From Aquabacterium lacunae (GTDB lineage Bacteria; Pseudomonadota; Gammaproteobacteria; Burkholderiales; Burkholderiaceae_C), in NCBI RefSeq assembly GCF_004310865.1, contig NZ_SIXI01000002.1:620001-684000 (forward strand): a DNA stretch of 64,000 nt, given 5' to 3'. Under the pieces are notes generated by a model, which searched no databases, had not been told where the DNA came from, and saw nothing but the letters and a program-made list of their open reading frames with translations. Every line of letters starts with the position of its first letter. Within the stretch, counting starts at the first letter, position 1. Below, one piece after another: positions 44,813 through 55,430 of this stretch. The translations under genes were made by a program, and so were the position numbers.

Positions 44813-46207
44813 TCAGCCCTGTGGGCTTGCGTCAGGCAGGTGTGGCGCGTTCAGCCGAGGAAGCCCCTCGTGCAGCACACCGCCCACCGTGAAGAAAGAC
44901 CCGAAGACCAGAATTCTATCCGCCGGGTCTGCCACGGCCAGCGCGGCGGTCAGCGCGGCCATCGGGTTGGCGTGGGTGCTGACCACGGTCTTGGGCTGCG
45001 TGGCCGAGCCCGGCTGGGCGCAGATGGCCCGCACGATGTCGGCCAACTGGGCAGCAGAGGCGGCCCTGGGCGTGGGCAGGTCACAGCAGAACCAGTGGTC
45101 GACCAGGTGGCGCAGCTTGTCGACCATGCCGGCCATGTCCTTGTCGGCCATGGCCCCCCACACCACGTGCGTGCGAGGGTAGAAACCCATCTGGTCGAGG
45201 TTGACCGCCAGGTTGGCCGCCGCGTGCGGGTTGTGGGCCACGTCCAGGATGAGCACCGGCTGACCGGGAATGATCTGGAAACGGCCCGGCAGCTCGACCG
45301 TGGCCAGGCCGGTGCGCACGGCCTGGGCCGGCAGCGGCAGGCGATGCCAGGTGGCCTCCAGCGCGGCCAGCACACCCGAGGCATTGAGCAGCTGGTTCAC
45401 GCCGCGCAGCGACGGGAAGGCCATGCCATTGAAACGCTTGGCCCGCCCGCCCCACGACCACTGCTGACGGTCACCGGCATGGTTGAAATCGCGGCCGAAC
45501 AGCCGCAGGTCGGCGCCGATCTCGGCCGCATGGTCGATGATGCTCTGCGGGCATTGCGGATCAGAGACCACCGCCGGGCGCCCTGCCCGCATGATGCCGG
45601 CCTTCTCCCGGCCGATGGATTCGCGGTCGGGGCCCAGGAACTCCATGTGGTCCAGGTCGATGCTGGTGACGATGGCGCAGTCGGTGTCGATGATGTTGAC
45701 GGCGTCGAGGCGCCCGCCCAGGCCCACTTCCAGGATGACGGCGTCCAGCCCTGCAGCGGCCATGGCCGACAGGATGGCCAGGGTGGTGAACTCGAAGTAG
45801 GTGAGCGGCGTGTCACCACGCGCGGCCTCGACCTGCGCGAAATGCGGCACCAGCTCGGCCTCGGTGATCAGCTGGCCGTTGAGGCGGCAGCGCTCTTCGA
45901 AACGCACCAGGTGAGGCGATCCATACACCCCGGTGCGAAAGCCGCCGGCCAGCAGGATGCTTTCCAGCATGGCGCAGGTCGAGCCTTTGCCATTGGTGCC
46001 GGCCACCGTGAACACCACGGGGCCGGTGGTCTCGGCGTCGTCGGCGCCCGGGGTTGTGTTCAGGGGGGTGCCCAGCCGCGTGCCGAAGCGCTCGCCCATG
46101 CGCAGCCACACCTGGGCCACGCGCCCCAGCCCCAGCTCGATCTCGGCGGTGTGAAGGCGCTCACAGTGCGCCAGCCAGTCGTTCAGGGTCTCGGGCAGCT
46201 TGCTCAT
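44813..46207 (-). CDS. folC: Dihydrofolate synthase / folylpolyglutamate synthase
   Basis: 464 residues. Mur-ligase fold: P-loop FTVAGTNGKGSTCAMLESIL, GVYGSPHLVRFEERCRLNG, LEVGLGGRLDAVN, SIDLDHMEFLG, and C-terminal ILDVAHNPHAAANLA. It adds glutamate to dihydropteroate and to folates. It lies between accD (145-base gap with a palindrome) and dedD, matching the accD-folC-dedD-cvpA-purF order known from gammaproteobacteria as well. Confidence 0.96.
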   Translation of the reverse strand: MSKLPETLNDWLAHCERLHTAEIELGLGRVAQVWLRMGERFGTRLGTPLNTTPGADDAETTGPVVFTVAGTNGKGSTCAMLESILLAGGFRTGVYGSPHLVRFEERCRLNGQLITEAELVPHFAQVEAARGDTPLTYFEFTTLAILSAMAAAGLDAVILEVGLGGRLDAVNIIDTDCAIVTSIDLDHMEFLGPDRESIGREKAGIMRAGRPAVVSDPQCPQSIIDHAAEIGADLRLFGRDFNHAGDRQQWSWGGRAKRFNGMAFPSLRGVNQLLNASGVLAALEATWHRLPLPAQAVRTGLATVELPGRFQIIPGQPVLILDVAHNPHAAANLAVNLDQMGFYPRTHVVWGAMADKDMAGMVDKLRHLVDHWFCCDLPTPRAASAAQLADIVRAICAQPGSATQPKTVVSTHANPMAALTAALAVADPADRILVFGSFFTVGGVLHEGLPRLNAPHLPDASPQG

Positions 46208-46243
46208 GGTGGAAGATCAGGGCGAGTGTTCGTCGGGAACGCA

Positions 46244-46269
46244 GACGGGCTGCCAGCTGGCAGCCCGTC
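46244..46269. repeat. 26-bp perfect palindrome between accD and folC
   Basis: GACGGGCTGCCAG followed by its exact complement CTGGCAGCCCGTC. It can form a 13-bp DNA cruciform or RNA hairpin. No T run follows, so it is not a classic terminator; it may be an mRNA-processing or stability element. Confidence 0.7.
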
Positions 46270-46352
46270 AGAATCATCTGGCCAGCAGCAGGTGGAGGCC
46301 CGCAGCCGGCATTCAAGGGGCGGGCTCAGGCCCGCGCCCTGTCAAAGGTCGA

Positions 46353-47231
46353 TCAGAGGTCGACCAGCGAATCGGCCGGCTGGCGTTGCAGCATGGCCAG
46401 CTGGCGCGCGATGGTGCTGCGCAACTCGCGGCGGTCGGTGATCATGTCGATGGCACCTTGCTGCAGCAGGAACTCGGCACGCTGGAAGCCTTCGGGCAAC
46501 TTTTCGCGCACGGTGTTTTCAATCACGCGGGGGCCGGCAAAGCCCACCAGGGCCTTGGGCTCGGCAATGACCACATCCCCCATGAAGGCGAACGAGGCCG
46601 ACACACCGCCCATGGTCGGGTCGGTCAACACGCTGATGTAGGGCAGGCGGGCCTTGGCCAGGCGGGTCAGGGCCGCATTGGTCTTGGCCATCTGCATCAG
46701 GCTCAGCAGGCCTTCCTGCATGCGGGCGCCACCCGTGGCGGTGAAGGACACAAACGCGGTCTTGGTGTCGACAGCGGCTTCCACGCCGCGCACGAAACGC
46801 TCGCCCACCACGGAGCCCATCGAACCGCCCATGAAGTCGAACTCGAAACAGGCGGCCACCAGGGGCATGCCGTGCACCGAGCCGCCCATCACGATCAGGG
46901 CGTCGGTTTCACCGGTGGCTTCCATGGCCTGCTTGATGCGGTCGGTGTACTTCTTGCTGTCCTTGAACTTCAGGGCATCGACCGGCACCACTTCCTGGCC
47001 GATTTCATAGCGGCCTTCGGCGTCGAGGAAGGCGTCCAGGCGGGCACGGGCACCGATGCGGTGGTGGTGGCCACATTTGGGGCAGACGTTCTGGTTGGCT
47101 TCCAGGTCGTTCTTGTAGAGCACCGTCTCGCACGAGGGGCACTTGGTCCACAGACCTTCCGGCACCGTGCGGCGTTCGGCCGGGTCGGTGGGTTGAATCT
47201 TGGGCGGCAGCAGTTTCTCAAGCCAACTCAT
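46353..47231 (-). CDS. accD: Acetyl-CoA carboxylase carboxyltransferase subunit beta
   Basis: 292 residues from ATG 47231 behind AAAGGAG; the longer frame to 47639 is a shadow inside trpA. Zinc ribbon CPSC...CPKC at residues about 30-53, then the crotonase-like carboxyltransferase core [48 protein letters not shown] and [20 protein letters not shown]. With AccA it transfers carboxyl from biotin-AccB to acetyl-CoA. Start is two bases after the trpA stop. Confidence 0.97.
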   Translation of the reverse strand: MSWLEKLLPPKIQPTDPAERRTVPEGLWTKCPSCETVLYKNDLEANQNVCPKCGHHHRIGARARLDAFLDAEGRYEIGQEVVPVDALKFKDSKKYTDRIKQAMEATGETDALIVMGGSVHGMPLVAACFEFDFMGGSMGSVVGERFVRGVEAAVDTKTAFVSFTATGGARMQEGLLSLMQMAKTNAALTRLAKARLPYISVLTDPTMGGVSASFAFMGDVVIAEPKALVGFAGPRVIENTVREKLPEGFQRAEFLLQQGAIDMITDRRELRSTIARQLAMLQRQPADSLVDL

Positions 47232-47233
47232 GG

Positions 47234-48064
47234 TCAGGCTCCTTTCAGGGAATCCAGCGCCGCACGGATCTCGGCGATGAATGTTTTGGCAGTGTCCACG
47301 ACGGTTTCGCGGGACTGCGTTTCCAGCAACTGAACGATGCGCGAACCGATCACCACAGCATCCGACACGCGCGCAACGGCCTTGGCGGTTTCGGCATCGC
47401 GGATGCCAAAGCCCACGCCAACGGGAATCTTCACGTGCTGCTTGATGCGCGGGACCATGGTGGCCACCGCATCGGTGTCGAGGTGACCGGCACCGGTCAC
47501 GCCCTTGAGCGACACGTAATACACATAGCCGCTGGCCACGCGCCCGACCGCCTGCATGCGGGCTTCGGTGGAGGTGGGGGCCAGCAGGAAGATCGGGGCC
47601 AGGTCGGCCGACTTCATGCGGGCCGCGAAGGCCTCGCATTCTTCGGGCGGGTAGTCGACCACCAGCACGCCATCGACGCCGGCGGCCTTGGCGTCACGCA
47701 CGAAAGCGCCCTCGCCGTGCTTGAGGTCGTAACGCTCGATCGGGTTGGCATAGCCCATCAGCACCACCGGGGTGGTGGTGTTGCGGGTGCGAAAGCGTTG
47801 CACGTCGGCCAGCACATGGTTCAGGGTGACGCCCTGGGCCAGCGCACGCTCGGCGGCCTTCTGGATGACCGGGCCATCGGCCATCGGGTCAGAGAAGGGC
47901 ACGCCCAGCTCGATCACGTCGGCGCCGGCATCGGCCATGGCCCACATCAGCTCGGGACTGAGGTCGGCGTAGGGGTCGCCGCAATGGATGAAGGGGATCA
48001 GCGCCTTGCGGCCCTGGGCCTTGAGCTGCCCGAAGACGAGGTCGATGCGGTTGGTCGGGCTCAT
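47234..48064 (-). CDS. trpA: Tryptophan synthase subunit alpha
   Basis: 276 residues from ATG 48064, overlapping the trpB stop (ATGA). TIM barrel with catalytic Glu in [14 protein letters not shown] and Asp in [15 protein letters not shown] and [12 protein letters not shown] close the site. It splits indole-glycerol phosphate and channels indole to the beta subunit. The following accD starts two bases later, so tryptophan and fatty-acid genes share a transcript. Confidence 0.97.
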   Translation of the reverse strand: MSPTNRIDLVFGQLKAQGRKALIPFIHCGDPYADLSPELMWAMADAGADVIELGVPFSDPMADGPVIQKAAERALAQGVTLNHVLADVQRFRTRNTTTPVVLMGYANPIERYDLKHGEGAFVRDAKAAGVDGVLVVDYPPEECEAFAARMKSADLAPIFLLAPTSTEARMQAVGRVASGYVYYVSLKGVTGAGHLDTDAVATMVPRIKQHVKIPVGVGFGIRDAETAKAVARVSDAVVIGSRIVQLLETQSRETVVDTAKTFIAEIRAALDSLKGA

Positions 48065-49308
48065 GCCTGGCCTCCCTTGACGCCCAGGCCACGGCACGAG
48101 GGGCGGCAGTAGAACTCGGCGCCGGTCAGGTCGGCCACAGTGCCGATGTCCTTGTCACCCCGGCCCGACAGGTTCACCAGAATGACCTGGTCGGGGCGCA
48201 TGGTGGCGGCCATGCGCATGGCGGCGGCCACGGCATGGCTGGATTCCAGCGCCGGGATGATGCCCTCGGTGCGGCACAGGCGGTGGAAGGCCTCCAGGGC
48301 CTCCTTGTCGGTGGCGCCCACGTACTCGGCGCGGCCGATGTCCTTCAGGTAGGCATGCTCGGGGCCCACGCCCGGGTAATCGAGGCCGGCCGAGATCGAG
48401 TGGGTCTCGGTGATCTGGCCGTTGTCGTCCTGCAGCAGGTAGGTGCGGTTGCCATGCAGCACACCGGGCGAGCCCAGTTGCAGCGACATCGAATGCTTGC
48501 CGCTGCTGGCGCCCTCGCCTGCGGCTTCCACGCCGATCAGGCGGGTGCTTTCATGAGGGATGTAAGGGTAGAAGATGCCCATGGCATTGCTGCCACCGCC
48601 CACACAGGCCATGACCACATCGGGCTGGCGGCCGATCTTCTCGGGCATCTGCTTGAGGCACTCTTCACCGATCACGCTCTGGAAGTCACGCACCATGGCG
48701 GGGTATGGCGAGGGGCCGGCCACCGTGCCGATGATGTAGAAGGTGTTCTCGACGTTGGTGACCCAGTCGCGCATGGCTTCGTTCAGCGCGTCTTTCAGGG
48801 TCTTGCTGCCCGACTCCACCGGCACCACCTTGGCACCCAGCAGGTGCATGCGGTACACATTGGGCGACTGGCGCTTGACGTCTTCGGCGCCCATGTAGAC
48901 CACGCACTCCAGGCCGTAGCGGGCGCAGATGGTGGCCGTGGCCACGCCGTGCTGGCCAGCGCCGGTTTCGGCGATGACACGGGGCTTGCCCATGCGGCGG
49001 GCCAGCAGGGCCTGGCCGATGGTGTTGTTGACCTTGTGCGCGCCGGTGTGGTTCAGGTCTTCGCGCTTGAGGTAGATCTGGGCGCCGCCGATCTCGCGGC
49101 TCAGGCGGGCCGCGTGGTAGATCGGGCTGGGACGTCCCACGAAGTCGGCCAGCTCGCGCTTGAATTCGGCCACGAACTCCGGGTCATTCCGGTAGTGCTC
49201 ATAAGCGTCTTTCAGCTGATCGAGCGCGTGGATCAGGGTCTCGGAGACGAAGGTGCCACCGTAAGGGCCGAAATGGCCGCGGGCATCGGGCTGGTCGTAC
49301 TTGAACAT
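48061..49308 (-). CDS. trpB: Tryptophan synthase subunit beta
   Basis: 415 residues. PLP-binding Lys in [15 protein letters not shown], substrate loop [13 protein letters not shown], cofactor-phosphate loop [12 protein letters not shown], and the C-terminal SGRGDKD. It condenses indole with serine. Coupled to trpA by a 4-base overlap and 36 bases after trpF. The N-terminus ([15 protein letters not shown]) is standard. Confidence 0.97.
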   Translation of the reverse strand: MFKYDQPDARGHFGPYGGTFVSETLIHALDQLKDAYEHYRNDPEFVAEFKRELADFVGRPSPIYHAARLSREIGGAQIYLKREDLNHTGAHKVNNTIGQALLARRMGKPRVIAETGAGQHGVATATICARYGLECVVYMGAEDVKRQSPNVYRMHLLGAKVVPVESGSKTLKDALNEAMRDWVTNVENTFYIIGTVAGPSPYPAMVRDFQSVIGEECLKQMPEKIGRQPDVVMACVGGGSNAMGIFYPYIPHESTRLIGVEAAGEGASSGKHSMSLQLGSPGVLHGNRTYLLQDDNGQITETHSISAGLDYPGVGPEHAYLKDIGRAEYVGATDKEALEAFHRLCRTEGIIPALESSHAVAAAMRMAATMRPDQVILVNLSGRGDKDIGTVADLTGAEFYCRPSCRGLGVKGGQA

Positions 49309-49344
49309 GTCTTGTGTGTGTGTGCCGTGCGATGCGCAAGCGAA

Positions 49345-50019
49345 TCAGGCCGCCGACAGGGCTTCAGCCCCTCGAGCACACCGTTGATCGGCCTCGCGCA
49401 CGGCCTGACAGAACTGATGCATCAGCGCTGCGTTCTTGAGGCCCTTGCCTTCTTCAACCCCCGAGCTCACGTCGACCGCAAAGGGGCGAACCTGCACAAC
49501 GCCCTCGGCCACATTGCCGGGGTGCAGGCCACCCGAGAGGATCAGGGGGCGCGGGAGCTGCCGGGGCAGCAAGGACCAGTCAAACACCTGCCCCCCGCCG
49601 CCGTAGCCGTCGACGTGCGCGTCGACCAGCACAGCCTGGGCCGAGGGGTGCGAAAGGGCGAAGTCTAGCAAATCGAACCCGGGCGCCATGCGGGCAGCCC
49701 GCAGGAAGGGCCGGGCAAAGCGTTGACAGGCCTCGGGGGTCTCGTCACCGTGGAACTGCAACAGCGCATGAGGGACGGCGTCGAGGCCGGCCTGCACCTG
49801 GGCATCGGTGGCGTTCACGAACAGCAGCACCGGCGTGACGAAGGGCGGCAAGCGGCGGGCGAGTTCGCCAGCACGCTGCGCGGTCACGGCGCGGGGGCTT
49901 TTTTCATAAAGCACAAAGCCGATCGCGTCGGCGCCGGCCTGCACGGCGGCGTCCACGTCGGCCTCGCGGGTGAGGCCGCAGATCTTGATGCGCGTTCGGT
50001 GAGAAGCGTCAGGAGACAT
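49345..50019 (-). CDS. trpF: Phosphoribosylanthranilate isomerase
   Basis: 224 residues from ATG 50019. TIM barrel: catalytic Cys in RIKICGLTREADV, FVLYEKSPRAV, LQFHGDE, VDAHVDGYGGGGQVFDW, LSGGLHPGNV and the catalytic Asp in AVDVSSGVE. Amadori rearrangement in tryptophan synthesis. It heads trpF-trpB-trpA; 120 bases separate it from truA. Confidence 0.96.
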   Translation of the reverse strand: MSPDASHRTRIKICGLTREADVDAAVQAGADAIGFVLYEKSPRAVTAQRAGELARRLPPFVTPVLLFVNATDAQVQAGLDAVPHALLQFHGDETPEACQRFARPFLRAARMAPGFDLLDFALSHPSAQAVLVDAHVDGYGGGGQVFDWSLLPRQLPRPLILSGGLHPGNVAEGVVQVRPFAVDVSSGVEEGKGLKNAALMHQFCQAVREADQRCARGAEALSAA

Positions 50020-50139
50020 CCAAGACAGGGGCCGGCCAAGGCGGCCCCGCGACTGCGATGTGTGGATTGTCGCAAAAAGCGGCCTTGCGGGCCAGCATTT
50101 CCGGCTGCGGCTTGCCGCATCGCAAAAAACTGTGGCTGC

Positions 50140-51093
50140 TCAGACCGGCAGCCACGCCAGTGCGGGGGTGACGTTGGGCAGGCCGAATTCGGGGTCGTAC
50201 CGGGGGCCCAGGAAGTACAGGCCGTCGGGCGAAAAGGTGGGGGCCGCGATTTCGCGGTTGCGGGCGTCGCGCACGGTGCGCACCCAGTCAGGACGCTGCA
50301 CGCCGGTGCCGACCATGATCAGGCAGCCCATGATGTTGCGGATCATGTGGTGCAGGAAGGCCTGGCCTTCGAAGTCGAAACGCCAGTACACGCCCTGCCC
50401 TTGCAACGCCGCCGAGGGCCCTCGGGCGCTGACCGTGCCCTGGGGATGAACCGGCGCCCAGCCTGCGTCGGGCGAGGCTGGCGTGATGGGCAGGTGCGGC
50501 GCCGGCCCGCGGGTGATGCGCACCTCGCGCAACTCCTTGATGGGCGTGGGCGACTGGCACTGGCTGGATCGGAAGCTGGAGAAGTCATGCACCCCCAGCA
50601 GGTGCTGAGCCGCCGCCTCCATGGCGGCCTGATCGAGCGGCCGGAACACCCAGCCCACCCGACCCGCCTCCAGCGCGGGGCGCACCGGGGCCTGCAGCAC
50701 GATGTAGGTGTAGCGACGGCCTCGGGCGCTGTTGCGGGCATGAAAGTGCCCAGGCACCTCTTGCGCCCACTGCACCGCGATGTCAGGCGGCAGGAAGGTG
50801 TTGGTGCCCCGCACCCAGGAGAAGGGCTCGCGGTGCAGTTCGGTGTCGAGGTGCACCACCTGGTTGATGCCATGCACGCCCGCATCGGTGCGCCCGCTGC
50901 ACAGCACCGACACCGGCTGCGTGGTGAACGCGCGCAGCGCGGCCTCGAGCGTGTCCTGCACGGTGCCGCCCCCGGGCTGGCTCTGCCAGCCCTTGTAGGC
51001 GCCGCCCAGGTATGAAACGCCGAGGGCGACCCGGCGGGTCGCCCTCTCGGCCGGCGCCGAAGCGCCAGCGTCTGATCCCAAGGCTGAATGCAT
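50140..51093 (-). CDS. truA: tRNA pseudouridine(38-40) synthase
   Basis: 317 residues. Catalytic Asp in CSGRTDAGVHGINQVVH, and RRYTYIVLQ and FLHHMIRNIMG motifs. It modifies U38-40 in the anticodon arm of many tRNAs. The protein carries an insertion of about 40 residues (around RGPAPHLPITPASPDAGWAP) between the RITRG strand and YWRFDFEGQAF that E. coli TruA lacks. The start overlaps the fimV stop by one base (TGATG), and the fimV-truA-trpF order is typical of betaproteobacteria. Confidence 0.95.
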   Translation of the reverse strand: MHSALGSDAGASAPAERATRRVALGVSYLGGAYKGWQSQPGGGTVQDTLEAALRAFTTQPVSVLCSGRTDAGVHGINQVVHLDTELHREPFSWVRGTNTFLPPDIAVQWAQEVPGHFHARNSARGRRYTYIVLQAPVRPALEAGRVGWVFRPLDQAAMEAAAQHLLGVHDFSSFRSSQCQSPTPIKELREVRITRGPAPHLPITPASPDAGWAPVHPQGTVSARGPSAALQGQGVYWRFDFEGQAFLHHMIRNIMGCLIMVGTGVQRPDWVRTVRDARNREIAAPTFSPDGLYFLGPRYDPEFGLPNVTPALAWLPV

Positions 51094-53969
51094 CAGCCGA
51101 GGTTGTCGAGCATCGACTGGGCCTTGCCCTTGAGCGCGTCGTCGGTGGCCGAAGCGATCACCTCCTGCAGCAGTTCGCGGGCACCATCCACGTCGCCGAT
51201 CTGACGGAACTCTTCGGCCAGGTCCAGTTTGCGGGCCATGGGGTCGTCGGCGATGTCCATCGACAGGTCCGCTGCATCGGCCACCGACGCTTCGGCAGGC
51301 GGTGCAGGCTCGTCCAGATCCAGGCTGATGCTGGACAGGTCGAAGTCCAGACCCGCGTCGGCCGGAGCGGCTTCAGCCACTTCAGGAACGTCCGCGACTT
51401 CGGGCAACTCGGGCAACGCATCGACCGGCGACGCGTCGGCCATGGCGGGCACCTCGGGGAATTCCACTTCAGGCAGGGAAACCTCAGGCAACTCCAAGGT
51501 CATGTCGGCCGCATCGGCCACGGCAGGCACTTCGGGCAGATCGGCCACGGCCGGGAACTCTGGCGCCAGAGCCTCCGATGCAGGCGCATCGGCCACGAAA
51601 TCGAGTGGCGCCGGGGCAGAGATGTCGAGGTCGATGCCGTCATCGGCCGAGGCCGAGATGGCTGCATCCACAGGCTGCTCAGCCGGTTCAGGCGTGATCG
51701 ACAGGTCCGGCTGCGCTGGCACGTCAGCCTCGTAAGGCTGAGCAGTGTTGGGCGCGCCAAACGCAGAGGCCAGACCCGGCATCACCGACACCGGCACGGT
51801 GCTGGCGCCCAAAGCTTCGACCGGCTCAGGGGTGCCCACGGCACCCGCTGCAGGCTGACCACCCGGCTGGTACAGGGGGTTCTCTGGGTCGATGCTCAAA
51901 CCCATTTCCTGGGCGCGGGCCCAGTCGTCACCACGACCACCCGTCAGACCGAACAGCTGCACCGCCAGTTGCTCGAAGCCCTTGGTGTCACGGCGCTTCG
52001 CATAGACCTCCAGCAGCTTGGTGCGGATGGCCAGGCGATCGGGGGTGCTGCGCAGTGCTTCCTTGAGGATCTCTTCGGCCTGCAGGTCGCGACCATAAGC
52101 GAGGTACACATCGGCCTCGGCCACCGGGTCGACGTCACCGATGGCGTCGAGCTGGCTGAGCGAATAGCTCATGGACGAGGGGCCGCCACTGGCGTCACGG
52201 GTGTCAACACGCTGACCGCCGCTGGCACCGAAGAACGAGTCAGGCTGCAGACGGCTTTCAAGGAAAGACGTTTCGGCGCTGTCAGGACGGCGGCGCGAGC
52301 GCAGGTACAACCCTGCGCCAGCCAGGCCGGCCACGAGCACGCCAGCGCCCGCCAGCAGCATCGGGTCCACGCTCTGGAAGAAACCGGGCTCGTCGGCCGT
52401 GACCGGCTCGACCGGGATTTGAACCGGACGCGGGATGGTGGGCACAGGCACCGACGCCGGCTCGGCCGCGCTGGGGGCAGAAGCCACAGTCAGGCCTTCG
52501 GTGGCAGCGGCCGACGCTGGCACTTCCGGGTCAGAGGGCACAGGGGCAGGAGCCGGGGCGGGTGCCGGGGCAGATGCCACGACAGCAGGTGCGGACGGCA
52601 CCACAGGCGCAGGCTTGGCCACCGGGGCCGGTACGGGTGCGGGTGCGGGTGCGGGTGCGGGCTTGGCCACCGGGGCCGGCGCAGGAACGGGGGCCGGGGC
52701 AGGCTTGGCCGGCGCCGCCTTGCTGGCAGCGGCCGCGGCCTCTTTCAGCTTGCGCAGGTCATCAAGGTTTTTGGACAACTCGGACACGCGGGTGCCGCTG
52801 TCCTTCTGGGCACGCTCCTTGGCCAGCTTGTCTTCCACGCCGGCGCCACTCTGGACAGCGCCCTTGCTCAGCGTGAGCTTGTCTGGCGACGGTGCGGCAG
52901 CCTGCTTGCGGTCCTGCACTTCGGCCTCGACCTTGCCCTTGGCCTGACGCTCTTGCGGCTTGGGCGCAGCCTCGGCCACGCCTGCGGCCAGACGCTCGCG
53001 GTAGGCCGCGAAGTCAGCGCTCTGCGCATTGATGACCTGGCGGGCCTCCTGGGGCGACACGGCCTGGACCTTGTCGGCCTCGGGCACGTTCAGCACGACA
53101 CCGGCCTTCAGGCGGTTCATGTTGTTGCCCTGGAAGGCCTCGGGATTGTTGCGGTACAGGCCGACCACCATCTGGTCCAGCGACACGCCGGGGCGCAAGG
53201 TGCGCTCGGCGATGGCCGACAGGGTGTCGCCGTTGCGCACCTTCACGGCATCGGTGCTGGCCACCGGTGCTGCCGTGGGCGCCGGGGCGGGGGCTGCAGC
53301 CACAGGCGCAGGCGCTGGGGCAGGCCGCACAGGGGCAGAGGCCACTGGCGCAGGCGCTGGGGCAGGCCGCACAGGGGCAGAGGCCACTGGCGCAGGGGCA
53401 GGTGCCGGCCGGGGCTTGACCACAGGCGCAGGAGCCGGCACCACGGGCGCAGGAGCCGGCGCGGCAGCGCGCGGTGCGGGCACAGGCGCCGGGGCGTCCA
53501 TGGCGGGGGCAGTGATCTGGGGCTCGCGCTGGAGCGACTTGGGTGCCGGCGGATCGAACAGCAGCGTGTATTCACGCACCAGACGGCCCGACGACCAGCC
53601 CAGGTCAAGGATGGCGTCGACAAAGGGCTCGGTCACGGCGCGGTCACTGCTCAGGCGCAGCACCTGGCGGCCATCGGCTCGCTTGCCCAGCGAGACATTG
53701 GTGGCCGCCAGCACGGCGTTGTAATCGACCCCAGCGGCGCGGTAGGTTTCCGGCGAGGCCACACGGGCCTGCAGGGAAGCCTGCTCTTCTGCCGTGATGC
53801 TGGTGATCTCGATCTCGGCGCGCAGGGGTTCACCCAGCGCTGATTGCACGTTCAGCCGCCCCAGGCCCAGGGCCCAGCTGGCCAGCGGTGCCACAGACAG
53901 CGCGCAGAAAGCTGCTGCCAACGCCACACGGCGCGCAGCGAATGGCAGAGGCTTGGCCTCCACTGACAT
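51093..53969 (-). CDS. fimV: FimV-family peptidoglycan-binding protein
   Basis: 958 residues from ATG 53969; no clear ribosome site, and the extension to 54023 is not supported. Signal peptide ending ASWA-LGLG, a conserved N-terminal FimV domain (LGRLNVQSALGEPLRAEIEI), Pro/Ala repeats, a LysM domain (VKVRNGDTLSAIAERTL), a coiled coil, a membrane helix (PMLLAGAGVLVAGLAGAGLY), an acidic region with a TPR-like part, and the C-terminal FimV helix (DLAEEFRQIGDVDGARELLQ). In Pseudomonas it organises type IV pili and polarity. Confidence 0.95.
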   Translation of the reverse strand: MSVEAKPLPFAARRVALAAAFCALSVAPLASWALGLGRLNVQSALGEPLRAEIEITSITAEEQASLQARVASPETYRAAGVDYNAVLAATNVSLGKRADGRQVLRLSSDRAVTEPFVDAILDLGWSSGRLVREYTLLFDPPAPKSLQREPQITAPAMDAPAPVPAPRAAAPAPAPVVPAPAPVVKPRPAPAPAPVASAPVRPAPAPAPVASAPVRPAPAPAPVAAAPAPAPTAAPVASTDAVKVRNGDTLSAIAERTLRPGVSLDQMVVGLYRNNPEAFQGNNMNRLKAGVVLNVPEADKVQAVSPQEARQVINAQSADFAAYRERLAAGVAEAAPKPQERQAKGKVEAEVQDRKQAAAPSPDKLTLSKGAVQSGAGVEDKLAKERAQKDSGTRVSELSKNLDDLRKLKEAAAAASKAAPAKPAPAPVPAPAPVAKPAPAPAPAPVPAPVAKPAPVVPSAPAVVASAPAPAPAPAPVPSDPEVPASAAATEGLTVASAPSAAEPASVPVPTIPRPVQIPVEPVTADEPGFFQSVDPMLLAGAGVLVAGLAGAGLYLRSRRRPDSAETSFLESRLQPDSFFGASGGQRVDTRDASGGPSSMSYSLSQLDAIGDVDPVAEADVYLAYGRDLQAEEILKEALRSTPDRLAIRTKLLEVYAKRRDTKGFEQLAVQLFGLTGGRGDDWARAQEMGLSIDPENPLYQPGGQPAAGAVGTPEPVEALGASTVPVSVMPGLASAFGAPNTAQPYEADVPAQPDLSITPEPAEQPVDAAISASADDGIDLDISAPAPLDFVADAPASEALAPEFPAVADLPEVPAVADAADMTLELPEVSLPEVEFPEVPAMADASPVDALPELPEVADVPEVAEAAPADAGLDFDLSSISLDLDEPAPPAEASVADAADLSMDIADDPMARKLDLAEEFRQIGDVDGARELLQEVIASATDDALKGKAQSMLDNLG
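53305..53400. repeat. 42-bp tandem repeat in fimV
   Basis: Two full copies (from 53305 and 53347) and the start of a third at 53389, encoding a Pro/Ala/Val 14-residue unit (about PVASAPVRPAPAPA). It varies easily by slippage. Confidence 0.85.
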
Positions 53970-54172
53970 CGATCGATTGTTCAAAGCGTCCCCCGAGTCG
54001 TGCCAGAGCGCGCAGGGCAACACCCCACCGCCGCACGATAGAAGAATTCACAATAGCATCAAGCAGATAGGGAAACAAGCTCACGCATTTACTGATCAGG
54101 AGATCCCTGCGTGTGCCCCCTTGTTTGCCGGGATGCACAGGGGCGATTGTCGCCGGAGGGCAACACAGGGCC

Positions 54173-54225
54173 GTCACAACTTGTGACAGCCGGTCAGGCC
54201 ATCCGCCGAGACGCTGGCGGATGGC
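54173..54225. other. Two inverted repeats between asd and fimV
   Basis: GTCACAA-c-TTGTGAC at 54173-54187 and GCCATCCGCC-8 bases-GGCGGATGGC at 54198-54225. Neither has a T run. The second is in the right place to be an asd terminator or the first part of a fimV leader; the first looks like a dyad operator. Confidence 0.4.
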
Positions 54226-54255
54226 TCGCCTACAGACCGTGACAGCCAGGCCGGA

Positions 54256-55389
54256 TCAGGCGTCCAGCAGGATGCGCAGCATGCGGCGCAGCGGCTCGGC
54301 CGCGCCCCACAGCAGCTGGTCACCGATGGTGAAGGCACCGACGTACTCGGGGCCCATGGCCAGCTTGCGGATGCGGCCCACCGGGATGGTCAGGGTGCCC
54401 GTGGTGGCCACTGGCGTCAGGTCACGGATGGTGGCCTCGCGGGTGTTGGGCACCACTTTCACCCAAGGGTTGTCGGCAGCGATCATGGCCTCGATCTCTT
54501 CGGTCGAGATGTCCTTCTTGAGCTTGAAGGTCAGGGCCTGGCTGTGGCAGCGCATGGCGCCAATGCGCACGCAGAAGCCATCGACCGGCACGGCCGCCGA
54601 ACCAAAGCCTTCGCCCTGGCCCAGGATCTTGTTGGTCTCGGCCATGCCCTTCCACTCTTCCTTCGACTGGCCGTTGCCCAGGTCCTTGTCGATCCAGGGG
54701 ATCAGCGAGCCACCCAGCGGCACGCCGAAGTTGGCGGTCTCGGCCTCAGAAAGCGAGCGCTGCTTGGCGATGATCTTGCGGTCGATCTCCAGGATGGCGC
54801 TCTTGGGGTCGTCCAGCAGCGAACGCACTTCGGCGTTCAGGGTGCCGAACTGGGTCAGCAGTTCACGCATGTGCTGGGCACCACCACCCGAAGCGGCCTG
54901 GTAGGTCTGGGTGGACATCCACTCGACCAGGCCCGCCTTGTACAGGGCGCCCACGCCGATCAGCATGCACGACACGGTGCAGTTGCCGCCGATCCAGTTC
55001 TTGCCGCCGTTGGCCAGCGAGTTCTTGATCACGGGCATGTTGACGGGGTCGAGCACGATGACGGCATCGTCCTTCATGCGCAGGGTGGAGGCGGCGTCGA
55101 TCCAGTGGCCGTTCCAGCCGGCGGCGCGCAGCTTGGGGAACACCTCGGTGGTGTAGTCGCCGCCCTGGGCCGTCAGGATGATGTCGCAGCGCTTCAGGGC
55201 CTCGATGTCGTAGGCGTTCTGCAGCCTGGTTTCGTTCTTGGCCATGGCCGGGGCAGCGCCGCCGGCGTTGGAGGTGGAGAAGAACAGGGGTTCGATCAGT
55301 TCGAAATCACCTTCGGCCTGCATGCGGTCCATCAGAACCGAGCCGACCATGCCGCGCCAGCCGACGAGGCCCACGAGCTTGTTTGCCAT
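54256..55389 (-). CDS. asd: Aspartate-semialdehyde dehydrogenase
   Basis: 377 residues, the long form typical of proteobacteria. NADP-binding start [15 protein letters not shown], catalytic Cys in [15 protein letters not shown], and active-site His region MRCHSQAL. It makes aspartate semialdehyde for lysine, methionine and threonine synthesis. AAAGGACACATC precedes the ATG. It lies 41 bases after leuB, in the leuCDB-asd-fimV-truA order. Confidence 0.97.
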   Translation of the reverse strand: MANKLVGLVGWRGMVGSVLMDRMQAEGDFELIEPLFFSTSNAGGAAPAMAKNETRLQNAYDIEALKRCDIILTAQGGDYTTEVFPKLRAAGWNGHWIDAASTLRMKDDAVIVLDPVNMPVIKNSLANGGKNWIGGNCTVSCMLIGVGALYKAGLVEWMSTQTYQAASGGGAQHMRELLTQFGTLNAEVRSLLDDPKSAILEIDRKIIAKQRSLSEAETANFGVPLGGSLIPWIDKDLGNGQSKEEWKGMAETNKILGQGEGFGSAAVPVDGFCVRIGAMRCHSQALTFKLKKDISTEEIEAMIAADNPWVKVVPNTREATIRDLTPVATTGTLTIPVGRIRKLAMGPEYVGAFTIGDQLLWGAAEPLRRMLRILLDA

Positions 55390-55430
55390 GATGTGTCCTT
55401 TGAAAACTAAACCTCAGAATTCGGAACGAG

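Noticed and set aside
53305-53400. fimV 42-bp repeats as a CRISPR-like array
   Set aside because: The repeats are contiguous, in-frame and encode a Pro/Ala linker; there are no spacers.
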